A DNA stretch of 64,000 nt from CATOSP01 sp034422355 (GTDB lineage: Bacteria; Chloroflexota; Dehalococcoidia; Lucifugimonadales; UBA3495): assembly GCA_034422355.1 (NCBI GenBank), contig DAOUJS010000131.1, positions 44,027-108,026 on the forward strand. Reading direction: 5' to 3'. How positions within the stretch are numbered: the first letter of the stretch is position 1; the number at the start of each line of letters is the position of its first letter. Both the position numbers and the translations under genes were made by a program. The notes beneath the pieces were generated by a model. It saw only the letters and a program-made list of their open reading frames with translations. It was not told where the DNA came from and made no database searches. Below are positions 50,039 to 58,479 of this stretch, piece after piece.

Positions 50039-50761
50039 ATGATAAAGCCTCTGGCGATTGCGGTGGTTCTTCTGCTAATGGTTGCCTGCGGCAGCGCGGC
50101 TACGCCCACTCTGGAGCCAACGGCCGTGTCCATACCAACGCCCACATCTGAACCGGAGCCGACGGCGACGGCGACGGCCGAACCTGCTCCTTCACCCACG
50201 CCCACAATGAAACCCACGGCGACGAAGCCGACGGCGACCTCGACCCCTGTTGCCACGCCTGCGCCGCCGGTGGAACGTGCTGAGCGGCTCGCAGGCAAAT
50301 TCGACTCTCGCCTCGACGCTATCCGGGAAAAGATGGAGTCAGTCGAGCCGGTATGGACGGTCTATTTTCATAGCGATGACTGGCAGACCCCTGGGAAAAA
50401 CACCCTGATGAACGACGTGTTCGAACTGCTGAAGCTGGAAAACATCGCCACCCACGAGGGATACCAGCGAATCAACCCGGAAATGATCACTGCCCGGGAA
50501 CCTGACATCATCATCGCGGACTCGATAGAAAGCGTCGTGGAAAACCCCGATTTGTCCGGCCTGCATATGGTGCAGGACGCGGCACATATCCCGGACCACA
50601 TCTTTGTACTGAGCGAAGGCTACTCTTTCAGCATGGACAGTCATCATTTCACGGACGCCGTGGAGGAATTTGCCGCTTTTGTATACCCGGCGGTTTTCGC
50701 TCAGGAAGAAAAAGCGGATGGGGGACATGGCCATGAAAAAGGAGGGAAACACACGCATTAG
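50039..50761 (+). CDS. lipoprotein with periplasmic-binding-like domain and His-rich tail
   Basis: A 240-residue protein. It has a lipoprotein signal (hydrophobic run ending LMVACGS, Cys17 or so) and a long Pro/Thr/Ala linker (to about residue 80). The last two thirds resemble the C-terminal half of a substrate-binding protein of the BtuF/FepB type (EPDIIIADSIESVVENP, HIFVLSEGYSF). The tail is DGGHGHEKGGKHTH, a metal-binding run. There is no adjacent permease or ATPase. ATG 50039 follows GGGAGG by seven bases. A zinc or metal buffering or delivery role is possible, as an inference from the tail. Confidence 0.75.
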   Translation: MIKPLAIAVVLLLMVACGSAATPTLEPTAVSIPTPTSEPEPTATATAEPAPSPTPTMKPTATKPTATSTPVATPAPPVERAERLAGKFDSRLDAIREKMESVEPVWTVYFHSDDWQTPGKNTLMNDVFELLKLENIATHEGYQRINPEMITAREPDIIIADSIESVVENPDLSGLHMVQDAAHIPDHIFVLSEGYSFSMDSHHFTDAVEEFAAFVYPAVFAQEEKADGGHGHEKGGKHTH

Positions 50762-50882
50762 AGTGCAGGGCAGCGCATGGACGGACCGTCAGATATCCGC
50801 ACGCCCCAATAGTTAGCGTCAAAACAGGTGGAATTCCCACTGCCACTTGAGGGCAGTTGTGATGCGGAACGGCGATTTCCAG

Positions 50883-50911
50883 TTGACAATCCAACGCCTC
50901 TATCGCATATT
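50883..50911 (+). promoter_or_regulatory. promoter of groEL
   Basis: Perfect TTGACA (50883-50888), 17-base spacer and CATATT (50906-50911), with the gene 101 bases downstream. No CIRCE operator was found. Confidence 0.5.
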
Positions 50912-51011
50912 TGTAAGCGTGTAAAATTCATGTCCGCACCTGCATGGGACCGATGCCCGGTCGGCCCGGACAGGTCCCGCTGGCAAGCGGACGGTCTATC
51001 GAGGAGATAGC

Positions 51012-52637
51012 ATGGCAGATAAACAGCTAACTTTCGATGAGGACGCACGTAACAGCCTGATGCGCGGCGTGGACGAACTGGCCCGCGTAGTCGGTTTGAC
51101 CCTTGGGCCCAGCGGACGCAACGTATTGTTGAGCCGCATGTTCGGCCTGCCGGTAGTGTGCAGTGACGGCGTTACCATAGCCAAAGAGGTGGAGTTGCCC
51201 GACGCCTACGAGAATATGGGCGCACAGTTGGTCAAGGAGGCGGCCTCCAAGACCAACGACGTGGTGGGCGACGGCACCACTACGTCAGTGGTGCTGGCCC
51301 GGGCGATGGTGCGCGCCGGCTTTATGAACGTGGCCGCTGGCGCCAGCGGCATGGCGATCAAAGAGGGAATCGACAGAGCCGTAGACGCGGTCGTAGAGGA
51401 ACTGAAGAGCCTGGCCGTGCCGGTGGAGGACAAAGAGCAGATCGCAAGGGTTGCGGCCCTGTCCGCCCACGAGGAGACCATCGCCGCATTGCTGGCCGAC
51501 GCGATGGACAAGGTGGGGCGCGACGGCGTGATCACCGTGGAAGAATCCAAGGCCCTGGCCGACGAGTTGGAGTTTGTCGAAGGCGTGAGGGTTGACCGGG
51601 GTTACCTGTCGCCCCACTTCGTTACCGACACGGAGCGGATGGAGGCATCCCTGGAAGAACCTCTCATTCTCCTGACCGACCAGAAGATCAGCGCACCCAA
51701 CGACGTTGTACCCATCATGGAGAAAGTAATCCAGGGAGGACGCCGCCCGCTGGTGATCATTGCCGAGGACGTGGAAGGGGAGGCTCTGGCCACTCTGGTG
51801 GTGAACAAGATGAGGGGCACCCTGGACTGCGTAGCCATCAAGGCCCCGGGTTTCGGGGAGCGGCGGAAGGCCCTTCTGCAGGACATCGGAATCCTCACTG
51901 GAGCAACCGTCATAAGCTCTGATGTGGGTTTGAAACCCGAGATGGCGGAATTGGAGCAGCTCGGTTCTGCCCGCAGAGTGGTTGTGGCCAAGGACGACAG
52001 CACCATCGTCGAGGGACGGGGTTCGACACAGGACATCCGGGAACGGGCCGAGCAACTGCGGGTGCAGGTCGAAGAGACCACTTCCGATTACGACCGGGAG
52101 AAACTGCAAGAGCGCATGGCCTCCCTGGTCGGCGGCGTCGCCGTCGTCAAGGTCGGTGGAGTCACCGAGCCGGAGGTCAACGAGCGCAAGTCCCGCACCG
52201 AGGACGCGCTTTCAGCCACGCGGGCCGCGGTGGAGGAAGGCATAGTTCCCGGCGGCGGCGTGGCCATGATCAGGTCCGAACATGTGCTGGCGGATCTGGA
52301 AGCCAGCATGGCGGGAGATGAAGCCCTGGGCGTCCGCCTGGTGCGCAACGCCCTGAGCGCGCCCCTGGTCCTGATCGCCGACAACGCCGGTTATTCCGGT
52401 GAGGTCATCGTGGACAGCGTCCGCAAGGGAGAGGGCGACTGGGGGTTCGACGCGGAGAAGGGCGAATTCTGCCACCTCATCCAGCAGGGTATCGTCGATC
52501 CGGTCAAGGTCACCCGCTCCGCCCTGGAAAATGCCGGCAGCATCGCTGGCATGATGCTGACCACCAAGGCCGTAATCACCGAGATACCCAAGGAAGAGCC
52601 GCTGCCTGCCGACGTTCAGGACTTCATGCACGATTAG
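51012..52637 (+). CDS. groEL: chaperonin GroEL (60 kDa subunit)
   Basis: Cytosolic ATP-dependent folding chaperonin. The 541-residue protein has LTLGPSGRNVLLSR and DGVTIAKEVEL, the nucleotide motif NDVVGDGTTTSVVLA, APGFGERRKALLQDIGILTGA, and GGVAVVKVGGVTEPEVNERKSRTEDAL. The usual GGM-rich C-terminal tail is missing; it ends PADVQDFMHD. No groES gene is upstream, so the co-chaperonin must lie elsewhere. A GC-rich hairpin terminator follows. Confidence 0.94.
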   Translation: MADKQLTFDEDARNSLMRGVDELARVVGLTLGPSGRNVLLSRMFGLPVVCSDGVTIAKEVELPDAYENMGAQLVKEAASKTNDVVGDGTTTSVVLARAMVRAGFMNVAAGASGMAIKEGIDRAVDAVVEELKSLAVPVEDKEQIARVAALSAHEETIAALLADAMDKVGRDGVITVEESKALADELEFVEGVRVDRGYLSPHFVTDTERMEASLEEPLILLTDQKISAPNDVVPIMEKVIQGGRRPLVIIAEDVEGEALATLVVNKMRGTLDCVAIKAPGFGERRKALLQDIGILTGATVISSDVGLKPEMAELEQLGSARRVVVAKDDSTIVEGRGSTQDIRERAEQLRVQVEETTSDYDREKLQERMASLVGGVAVVKVGGVTEPEVNERKSRTEDALSATRAAVEEGIVPGGGVAMIRSEHVLADLEASMAGDEALGVRLVRNALSAPLVLIADNAGYSGEVIVDSVRKGEGDWGFDAEKGEFCHLIQQGIVDPVKVTRSALENAGSIAGMMLTTKAVITEIPKEEPLPADVQDFMHD

Positions 52638-52699
52638 GGGCACGGTGGCTCGCCGGTAGTCAGTGCCGGCGAGAGCAGCGGGAATCAAATCGGATCCAG

Positions 52700-52747
52700 A
52701 CCGGCCCGGGAACACCGTCTGCGTATGACGCTGGCGCCCGGGCCGGT
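52700..52747 (+). terminator. terminator of groEL
   Basis: Eleven perfect base pairs (ACCGGCCCGGG and CCCGGGCCGGT) with a 26-base loop, followed by TTCTTT. It lies between groEL and the dUTPase-like gene. Confidence 0.65.
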
Positions 52748-52763
52748 TTCTTTGGAAGGAGCT

Positions 52764-53282
52764 ATGACTACCACCGCCTTGGATAGGGAGTCCATCGGGG
52801 ACCTGGTATTGGGCAAACCTCCCTTGATTGAGGAATATATCTCTCTTGATGAACAGCTACAGCCCAACGGGTTCGATCTGACCCTGCGCGACGTTCAAAG
52901 CATGACATCTGCCGGCAGCATGGGGGATACCCCGGACCAGAGGGAGTTGGCTGGTACGGAGCCCGTTCCATTCGGGGCTGATGGCTGGCTCGATCTCCGG
53001 CCGGGGGCATACCTGCTGACCTTCAACGAAATCATCAACCTCCCCCTCAACCTGGCAGCTTTGGGTTTCCCCCGCTCCAGCCTGCTACGAAGCGGCGTAA
53101 GCATCCACACCGCCGTCGGCGACGCGGGTTACCGGGGACGCCTTCAGGCGTTGATGGTAGTCCACAACCCCGCCGGCTACCGGGTCCGGCGCAACGCCAG
53201 GCTGTGGCAGTTGGTGTTCTTCCAACTTGCGAGGACGGTAAGCCAAGGCTACCAGGGCCGGTTCCTGGGTGAGAACCTGTAA
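52764..53282 (+). CDS. dCTP deaminase/dUTPase family protein, probably dUTPase-like
   Basis: A 172-residue Dcd-family trimer subunit: QLQPNGFDLTL, FPRSSLLRSGV, AVGDAGYRGRLQALMV. In dCTP deaminases the catalytic Glu lies in a GxxxLEL stretch, but here that stretch is RLQALMVVHN, without Glu. The VGDAGYRG segment keeps the Asp used by dUTPases. It therefore more likely hydrolyses dUTP than deaminates dCTP. That is inference from motif comparison. ATG 52764 follows GGAAGGA. It follows groEL's terminator and precedes queG. Confidence 0.75.
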   Translation: MTTTALDRESIGDLVLGKPPLIEEYISLDEQLQPNGFDLTLRDVQSMTSAGSMGDTPDQRELAGTEPVPFGADGWLDLRPGAYLLTFNEIINLPLNLAALGFPRSSLLRSGVSIHTAVGDAGYRGRLQALMVVHNPAGYRVRRNARLWQLVFFQLARTVSQGYQGRFLGENL

Positions 53283-53345
53283 CATCCGAAGCACACTGGG
53301 ATGGCAGAAAACCGTAGACTGATGAGCTAACGACGGAAGCCCTCC

Positions 53346-54629
53346 TTGGAGATTGAACAGCTAGTCAAGGACCATGCTAAAGCCCTGGGCTTCGATCTGG
53401 TCAGAATCGCCTCCGCAGAGGAGTTCGTTGAGGACAGGGATGCGGCGTTGGAGCGGGTGCGGGACGGACACATGGACGGGCTGCCCTGGTTCACCGAGTC
53501 GCGGGTGCGACGCGGAGCGGACCCGCAGACGTTGCTGACTGGAGCGCGTTCCATCATTTGCCTGGGCCTGAGCTACATACCGGGCGAAGATTCCCGCTTT
53601 CTCGGGAATGATGGGCAAGTAGATGGAACGCCGGAGCCGCCGCTTCCCATGTCCGGCAGGGTGGCCCGTTACGCGCGGCTCCGGGACTACCACCGGGTGA
53701 TGAAACGGCGGATGCGCGCCTTGGTCCGCGAGTTGTCCGATTCCCTGGAAACACAGGTGTCCGCCCGCTGGTACGTGGACGATGGCCCGATGCTGGACCG
53801 GGCCGCGGCCAACCGGGCGGGACTCGGCTGGTTCGGCAAGAACACCAACATCCTCACCCCCAGTCATGGCTCTTGGGTCTTCCTCGGCCAGGTGATCACC
53901 GACCTGGAACTGAAACCCGACCCTCCCCTGAGTAAGACTTGCGGTGCGTGCGTCCGCTGCATAGACGCCTGCCCCACCGGGGCCATCGTCGCGCCCTACG
54001 TCATCGACAACTCCCGGTGCATCTCCTACCTGACCATCGAGAACCGGGGGCCGATACCACGGGGCCTTCGCCCTCAGATGCTGGACTGGGTGTTCGGCTG
54101 TGACATTTGCCAGGAGGTCTGCCCCGTGAACCGCAAGGCGTCCACGGGAGACCCCTTGGTCTGGAAGCGGGCCGGAAAATCCCTCCGGCGCCGTGACCTT
54201 CAAGACACTGGCGGGCATACAGACGATGGTCCAGCACCAGCCCGGAACGGTCGTCTGGAGCTGCTGGACCTTGTAGAGCTGCTTCGTATGAGCGAGGGAG
54301 ACTTCCGGGAGCGGTTCAAGGGCACGCCCATCATGCGTGCGAAGTGGGACGGGATACGGCGCAACGCCTGCGTGGCCCTGGGCAACCTCGCCGCCCCGGA
54401 GTCCGTCCCGGCGCTGCGCGACGTTCTGGAAACCGGCAGCGTCCTGGTGCGAAGTCACGCGGCATGGGCGCTGGGCCGAATTGATACACCGGATGCCCAA
54501 CAGGCCCTCGAAAATGCCGCAACCACGGAGACCGACGAGGTCGTAACCGGGGAAATAGAAGCCGCGCTGGCCCAGATGCTCAGTCCAGGGCAGGTACTGA
54601 CCAACCGTCGGTTGCCAGGTGAAGAATGA
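53346..54629 (+). CDS. queG: epoxyqueuosine reductase QueG with in-frame repeat and HEAT-like tail
   Basis: Iron-sulfur cobalamin enzyme reducing epoxyqueuosine to queuosine in tRNA. The 427-residue protein has GKNTNIL, two ferredoxin-type clusters (CGACVRCIDACPTGAI and CDICQEVCPVNRK) and a C-terminal HEAT-like region (NACVALGNLAAPESVPALRDVL, and SHAAWALGRI). A loop segment EDSRFLGNDGQVDG is encoded by a REP-like element at 53589-53615. The start is TTG 53346 by frame. Confidence 0.88.
   Translation: MEIEQLVKDHAKALGFDLVRIASAEEFVEDRDAALERVRDGHMDGLPWFTESRVRRGADPQTLLTGARSIICLGLSYIPGEDSRFLGNDGQVDGTPEPPLPMSGRVARYARLRDYHRVMKRRMRALVRELSDSLETQVSARWYVDDGPMLDRAAANRAGLGWFGKNTNILTPSHGSWVFLGQVITDLELKPDPPLSKTCGACVRCIDACPTGAIVAPYVIDNSRCISYLTIENRGPIPRGLRPQMLDWVFGCDICQEVCPVNRKASTGDPLVWKRAGKSLRRRDLQDTGGHTDDGPAPARNGRLELLDLVELLRMSEGDFRERFKGTPIMRAKWDGIRRNACVALGNLAAPESVPALRDVLETGSVLVRSHAAWALGRIDTPDAQQALENAATTETDEVVTGEIEAALAQMLSPGQVLTNRRLPGEE
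53589..53615 (+). repeat. REP-like element inside queG
   Basis: GATTCCCGCTTTCTCGGGAA then TGATGGG, read in frame as DSRFLGNDG. It is the reverse-orientation variant of the family at 28911, 38811 and 49485. Confidence 0.75.
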
Positions 54630-54631
54630 GG

Positions 54632-55243
54632 CTAGGCAGGCGTGCGCCGCCTTTGTCCCCGAGGCTTCGCAGGAGCATTCGCCGCCTCACTCTGGGGTCT
54701 GGCGCGGGATGAGTCCCTGTTGCGGCTCCTCCTGGAACCGCTCTTCTTACGGCGGGCCGTCTCACCTATGGTTGGGGCCGAGTCCGGGTCATAGTCCGCG
54801 CCAAGGCTGAGCTTCTTCATCTCCTCCTCTATGAGCAGGAAGTCGCTCTTGGGCAGCAGGTGCAGGTTGCCCTGAAACGCCATGTACCAGTCCTCGGGGG
54901 GCCAACGGCGTACATAGTCCAGCCTCGGCGCCAACAGGTTGGCGTCGATGAATTGGCTGTCGTCCAAAACAATTGCGGGCACAGTCTTGACCCGATAGGG
55001 CCAGTCTGACACACCTTCTTTTTCCCAAATGGGCGTGGCGTCCTCGACGTAGGAGTCCGTGGCCGTAGCCGTGGCGGCAAAGCAGCGGACGTGGGTGACG
55101 TAGAAGAGGATGCGGTCCCCGTTGCCGATGCGCTGTACCTTGCGGCGGTGCTGCCCCTTGAGTCCCAGTAACGTAAAACCCATGTCATGCGTGATTCTAA
55201 AATTCTTCTCGTTGCTGACGACCATCCAGAAATTATGAGGCAT
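54632..55243 (-). CDS. EVE-domain protein with basic tail
   Basis: A 203-residue protein starting MPHNFWMVVSNEKNF, with RKVQRIGNGDRILFYVTHVRCFAA, VDWPYRVK-like (SDWPYRVKTV) strands and the typical NLHLLPKSDFLLIEEEM end. This is the EVE (PUA-like) fold that recognises modified bases in nucleic acid. A tail of about 45 residues rich in Arg, Lys, Ser and Pro follows. I chose ATG 55243, where the domain starts, over longer frames. It is convergent with queG, with stop codons three bases apart. Confidence 0.82.
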   Translation of the reverse strand: MPHNFWMVVSNEKNFRITHDMGFTLLGLKGQHRRKVQRIGNGDRILFYVTHVRCFAATATATDSYVEDATPIWEKEGVSDWPYRVKTVPAIVLDDSQFIDANLLAPRLDYVRRWPPEDWYMAFQGNLHLLPKSDFLLIEEEMKKLSLGADYDPDSAPTIGETARRKKSGSRRSRNRDSSRARPQSEAANAPAKPRGQRRRTPA

Positions 55244-55513
55244 ATCTATCCCGGCGCATTTCGCGCCGCCAAACAAATTCAAGAGTTGAACACTCCTCAA
55301 CATTCTACCACGGAGACGCCGCAGCATCCGGGAGTCTGCGCCGAGTGTTGAGGATATTGGGAATGCGGATATTGGGAATAAGGGAGGGATAGTGGAGGGA
55401 TCCCCCGATGGTTGTTGTCGGCCCCTGGTTAGTGTACCATCGCCAAAGCCTTTGACCGGATGGCGGACCAACCAGCCGCCTCGGTTCAGGCACACTTATC
55501 AGAGGGTATTGGA

Positions 55514-56689
55514 ATGACATCTAGCACTCGCGGGGAACGGGACATCGCAATTGTCGGTGTCGCCGAGTCCGATGAGATGGGCACCGTCCCCAACAAGTCG
55601 TCCCTGCAACATCATGCCGAGGCAGCCCACAACGCCCTGGAGGATGCGGGCGTATCCAAGCCCGACGTGGACGGCGTCTTTACCGCCGGGTTCTCCACTC
55701 TCGCCACCGCGGAGTACCTGGGGATTCAACCGGGGTACACCGACAACACCTCGGTCGGCGGGTCCTCCTTCGTGATTCACGTGGCCCATGCCGTCGCGGC
55801 CATCCGCGCCGGGTTCTGCGAAGTGGCGCTGATTACCCACGGTCAGGCCGGGCGCTCAACCAGGGGCAGGGTCGGCGGCGACCCCAACCAGCCTACGGCG
55901 CAGTACGAAGCCCCCTTCGGGATGATCGGGCCGCCCATCAATTATGCGATGGCCTGCTCCCGCTACATGCACCAGTACGGCGAGGACAAGACCCGCCAGG
56001 GCATGGCCGAGATCGCCGTGTCCACCCGCAAGTGGGCCAACCTCAACCCCAAGGCGGTAATGCATGAGACGCCGATGAGCTTCGACGACTACCACAACTC
56101 CCGGTGGGTCGCATGGCCCTTCCATCTGTTTGACTGCTGCCTGGTCACCGATTCGGGGGCGGCCATAATAGTGACCACCGCGGAGCGGGCGCGAAACTGC
56201 GCCAAGGAGCCGGTCTGGGTCCTGGGAGCGGCAGAGGGCCACGACCACAACATGATCACCATGATGCCCGACCTGACATCCCTCATCGCGCGGGAGACTG
56301 GACCCAGGGCTTTCGAACGGGCAGGCATGACACCCGACGACATCGACCTGACCATGATTTACGACTCCTTCACATACACGGTGATGCTCACCCTGGAGGC
56401 CCTCGGGTTCTGCGGGCCGGGGGAGGCGGCGGACTTCGTGGCAGGCCAGCGTACCGCACCGGGCGGAGACTTCCCGCTGAACACCAGCGGCGGCGGCCTG
56501 TCCTATACCCACCCCGGCATGTACGGCAGTTTCCTGCTGGTAGAGGCGGTACGGCAACTCCGGGGCGAAGCCGGGGAACGCCAGGTCAAGGGCAGGCGCG
56601 ACCCGTCCCAGAACCCGAAGACCTCCGTGGTCAACGGCACCGGCGGCTCTCTCTCATCCACCGGCACGGTAGTCCTGGCTACGGGGTAG
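55514..56689 (+). CDS. thiolase-fold protein, SCP-x/acetyl-CoA acetyltransferase-like
   Basis: A 391-residue thiolase-fold protein. It has DIAIVGVAESDEMG at the start, a VGGSSFVIHVAHA segment where a thiolase would hold the nucleophilic Cys, and NTSGGGLSYTHPGMYGSF with the late His. The nucleophilic cysteine is not obvious, as in the many thiolase-domain lipid-transfer proteins. A role in acyl-CoA or steroid-like metabolism is possible but not shown. ATG 55514 was chosen as the fold start. A strong terminator follows at 56765. Confidence 0.82.
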   Translation: MTSSTRGERDIAIVGVAESDEMGTVPNKSSLQHHAEAAHNALEDAGVSKPDVDGVFTAGFSTLATAEYLGIQPGYTDNTSVGGSSFVIHVAHAVAAIRAGFCEVALITHGQAGRSTRGRVGGDPNQPTAQYEAPFGMIGPPINYAMACSRYMHQYGEDKTRQGMAEIAVSTRKWANLNPKAVMHETPMSFDDYHNSRWVAWPFHLFDCCLVTDSGAAIIVTTAERARNCAKEPVWVLGAAEGHDHNMITMMPDLTSLIARETGPRAFERAGMTPDDIDLTMIYDSFTYTVMLTLEALGFCGPGEAADFVAGQRTAPGGDFPLNTSGGGLSYTHPGMYGSFLLVEAVRQLRGEAGERQVKGRRDPSQNPKTSVVNGTGGSLSSTGTVVLATG

Positions 56690-57025
56690 CCGGACCGATG
56701 TATTCAGCCTGGCAGTCCGTCCGCTGACCGTCGTCCTGCCAGGTAGCTGACAAGGCCGCTTTCGCCTCCCTCCCGCAGCGTTGCGGGAGGGAGGTTTTCC
56801 GTTTTTTGGAGACGGACACTCCGGCGGGCGGGACGCCCGCGCTCCGGGTTGCGGTCCAACTGGGTAAGCGGCGAACCTGCGCTAACTCGCATCCGGGATG
56901 CTAGGGGAATTTTCTGGCGCTGTGCTACAGTTGCCCCACGAATTACTGGCGCGGCGGCTTGCCGACCGTGTCATCTTTGTACACCCGTGGCGACTCATTC
57001 GCCGGAGGTGAAAGGATATGAGCAT
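56690..57025. other. 336-base intergenic region with one terminator
   Basis: Holds the terminator at 56765-56798. The remaining 230 bases before the Xer gene show no recognisable gene or RNA. Confidence 0.55.
56765..56798 (+). terminator. intrinsic terminator of the thiolase-like gene
   Basis: Thirteen base pairs (CCTCCCTCCCGCA and TGCGGGAGGGAGG) with a four-base GCGT loop followed by TTTT, then CCGTTTTTT. The clearest Rho-independent terminator in the window. Confidence 0.9.
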
Positions 57026-57940
57026 ATGGAGCCGTCTATTCGTTCCTTTCTAGAGCATCTTATTGTCGAAAAGGGATTCTCACAAAACACATCCGACGCC
57101 TACCGCAACGACCTGACCCAGTTCTGGGAGTTTTATCAGCAGAAGCGCAACCCGCACAGCAACGGCTACAGTCCCTGGGCCTACGTGGACATAGACCTGC
57201 TGAACGAGTACATCGAGAGCCTCCGCGGCGCGCGCGGCTACCGTGAGACCACCACTGCCCGCAAGGTGGCGGCCATAAAGTCTTTCTTCGGTTTCCTGTC
57301 CGAAAACGGCGTCGTCACGGAAGACCCCACCCAGTCCCTGGGTTCCCCCAAAGTAGGCCGCAACCTCCCCAAGTACCTCACCGAAGACGAAGTCAACCGG
57401 CTTCTGGACGGAGCCGCACACTCCGGCACCCCGGAAGGGCAACGGGACGCCACCATCCTGGAACTGCTGTACGCCACCGGACTGCGCGTAGGGGAACTGG
57501 TCTCCCTGGACGTTTCAAGTCTGGACCTCGACGAGTCCTACATCCGGTGTTGGGGTAAAGGCTCCAAGGAACGCATCGTTTATGTGTACCCCAAGGCGTG
57601 GGACTCCCTGCAGGACTACATAAAACGAGGAAGAAAGAACCTCGTGGGGTCCCGCAAGGACCAGAAGGCCCTGTTCGTAAACCACCGGGGGGAACGGCTG
57701 ACCCGGCAATGGGTCTGGAACATCATGAAGAGATATGGGGCCAAGGCGAACATCAACGCCCATATCACACCCCACACCCTGCGGCATAGCTTCGCCACCC
57801 ACCTGCTCCAGAACGGCGCGTCCCTCCGGCACGTGCAGGAATTGCTGGGCCATTCCAGCATCTCCACCACTCAGGTATATACACACCTTACGGACAACTA
57901 CGTCCACGAGGAATACGAGAAGAGCCACCCCAGGGCGTAG
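57026..57940 (+). CDS. site-specific tyrosine recombinase, XerC/XerD-like
   Basis: A 304-residue integrase-family protein of the Xer type. A SAM-like N-terminal domain (FLEHLIVEKGFSQNTSDAYRNDLTQFWEFY) is followed by the catalytic domain with R in LYATGLRVGELVSL, K in GKGSKERIV, the HxxR box HTLRHSFATHL, LGHSSISTTQVYTHL with the nucleophile Tyr, and a late H. Xer proteins resolve chromosome dimers. A plain chromosomal gene, not obviously part of an element. ATG 57026 has AAAGGA upstream. Confidence 0.9.
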   Translation: MEPSIRSFLEHLIVEKGFSQNTSDAYRNDLTQFWEFYQQKRNPHSNGYSPWAYVDIDLLNEYIESLRGARGYRETTTARKVAAIKSFFGFLSENGVVTEDPTQSLGSPKVGRNLPKYLTEDEVNRLLDGAAHSGTPEGQRDATILELLYATGLRVGELVSLDVSSLDLDESYIRCWGKGSKERIVYVYPKAWDSLQDYIKRGRKNLVGSRKDQKALFVNHRGERLTRQWVWNIMKRYGAKANINAHITPHTLRHSFATHLLQNGASLRHVQELLGHSSISTTQVYTHLTDNYVHEEYEKSHPRA

Positions 57941-58099
57941 CCGACGACAAGGTCAAGGCATGAAAAATTGCCAGGATAACCCTGCCGGGCTGCTGCCAAA
58001 TTATGTAAATTGCTGTTATATTGGTGGGGAATTAGCCGGGCCCACGGGGTCACTTGTGGGTCCGGCGATGGTATTATGGACGTGAGGAGATAGACCCCC

Positions 58100-58474
58100 A
58101 TGCCAGGCAAAGCCCGCCGCGTAGCATCGCGCCAGTCACAATTGAACCAGCGGCGCAAGAAGCAGAACCGGGGACCCAGAGGGATACCGGCCGCCGTAGG
58201 AGCGCGCCCCAGCGTCAATAGCGGCGCCGGCGGGAGGCCAGAGGCTCAAGCCACGGAACCCTCTCGCGTTGCCCAGCCGGTTGCAACAGCCGCGCGGCCG
58301 GAAAGATCCCCGGAGCGGCCAAGCCCCGTCAACAGGCAGGCCCAGGACTCTTCCCGAACGCATCGTCGAGAACCCACGGGAGCCACCAGCTACGTCGGGT
58401 ATGAAATCAAGCGCATCCTGGTCCTGGCAGGGGCAGTAGTGGCGGTTATCGTTGGTCTATCTTTCGTCGTATAG
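58100..58474 (+). CDS. basic, low-complexity protein with one C-terminal membrane helix
   Basis: A 124-residue protein. It has a strongly basic start (RRKKQNRGPRG), a Pro/Ala/Arg/Gln-rich middle, and one C-terminal helix (RILVLAGAVVAVIVGLSFVV). It is likely a tail-anchored, disordered protein. A ten-base-pair hairpin (58036-58065) precedes the gene. It ends five bases before uvrC, so it may be in the uvrC operon. Family unknown. Confidence 0.55.
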   Translation: MPGKARRVASRQSQLNQRRKKQNRGPRGIPAAVGARPSVNSGAGGRPEAQATEPSRVAQPVATAARPERSPERPSPVNRQAQDSSRTHRREPTGATSYVGYEIKRILVLAGAVVAVIVGLSFVV

Positions 58475-58479
58475 CGATC

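Noticed and set aside
50762..51011. CIRCE heat-shock operator upstream of groEL
   Set aside because: The TTAGCACTC-N9-GAGTGCTAA inverted repeat is not present, so no HrcA site is claimed.
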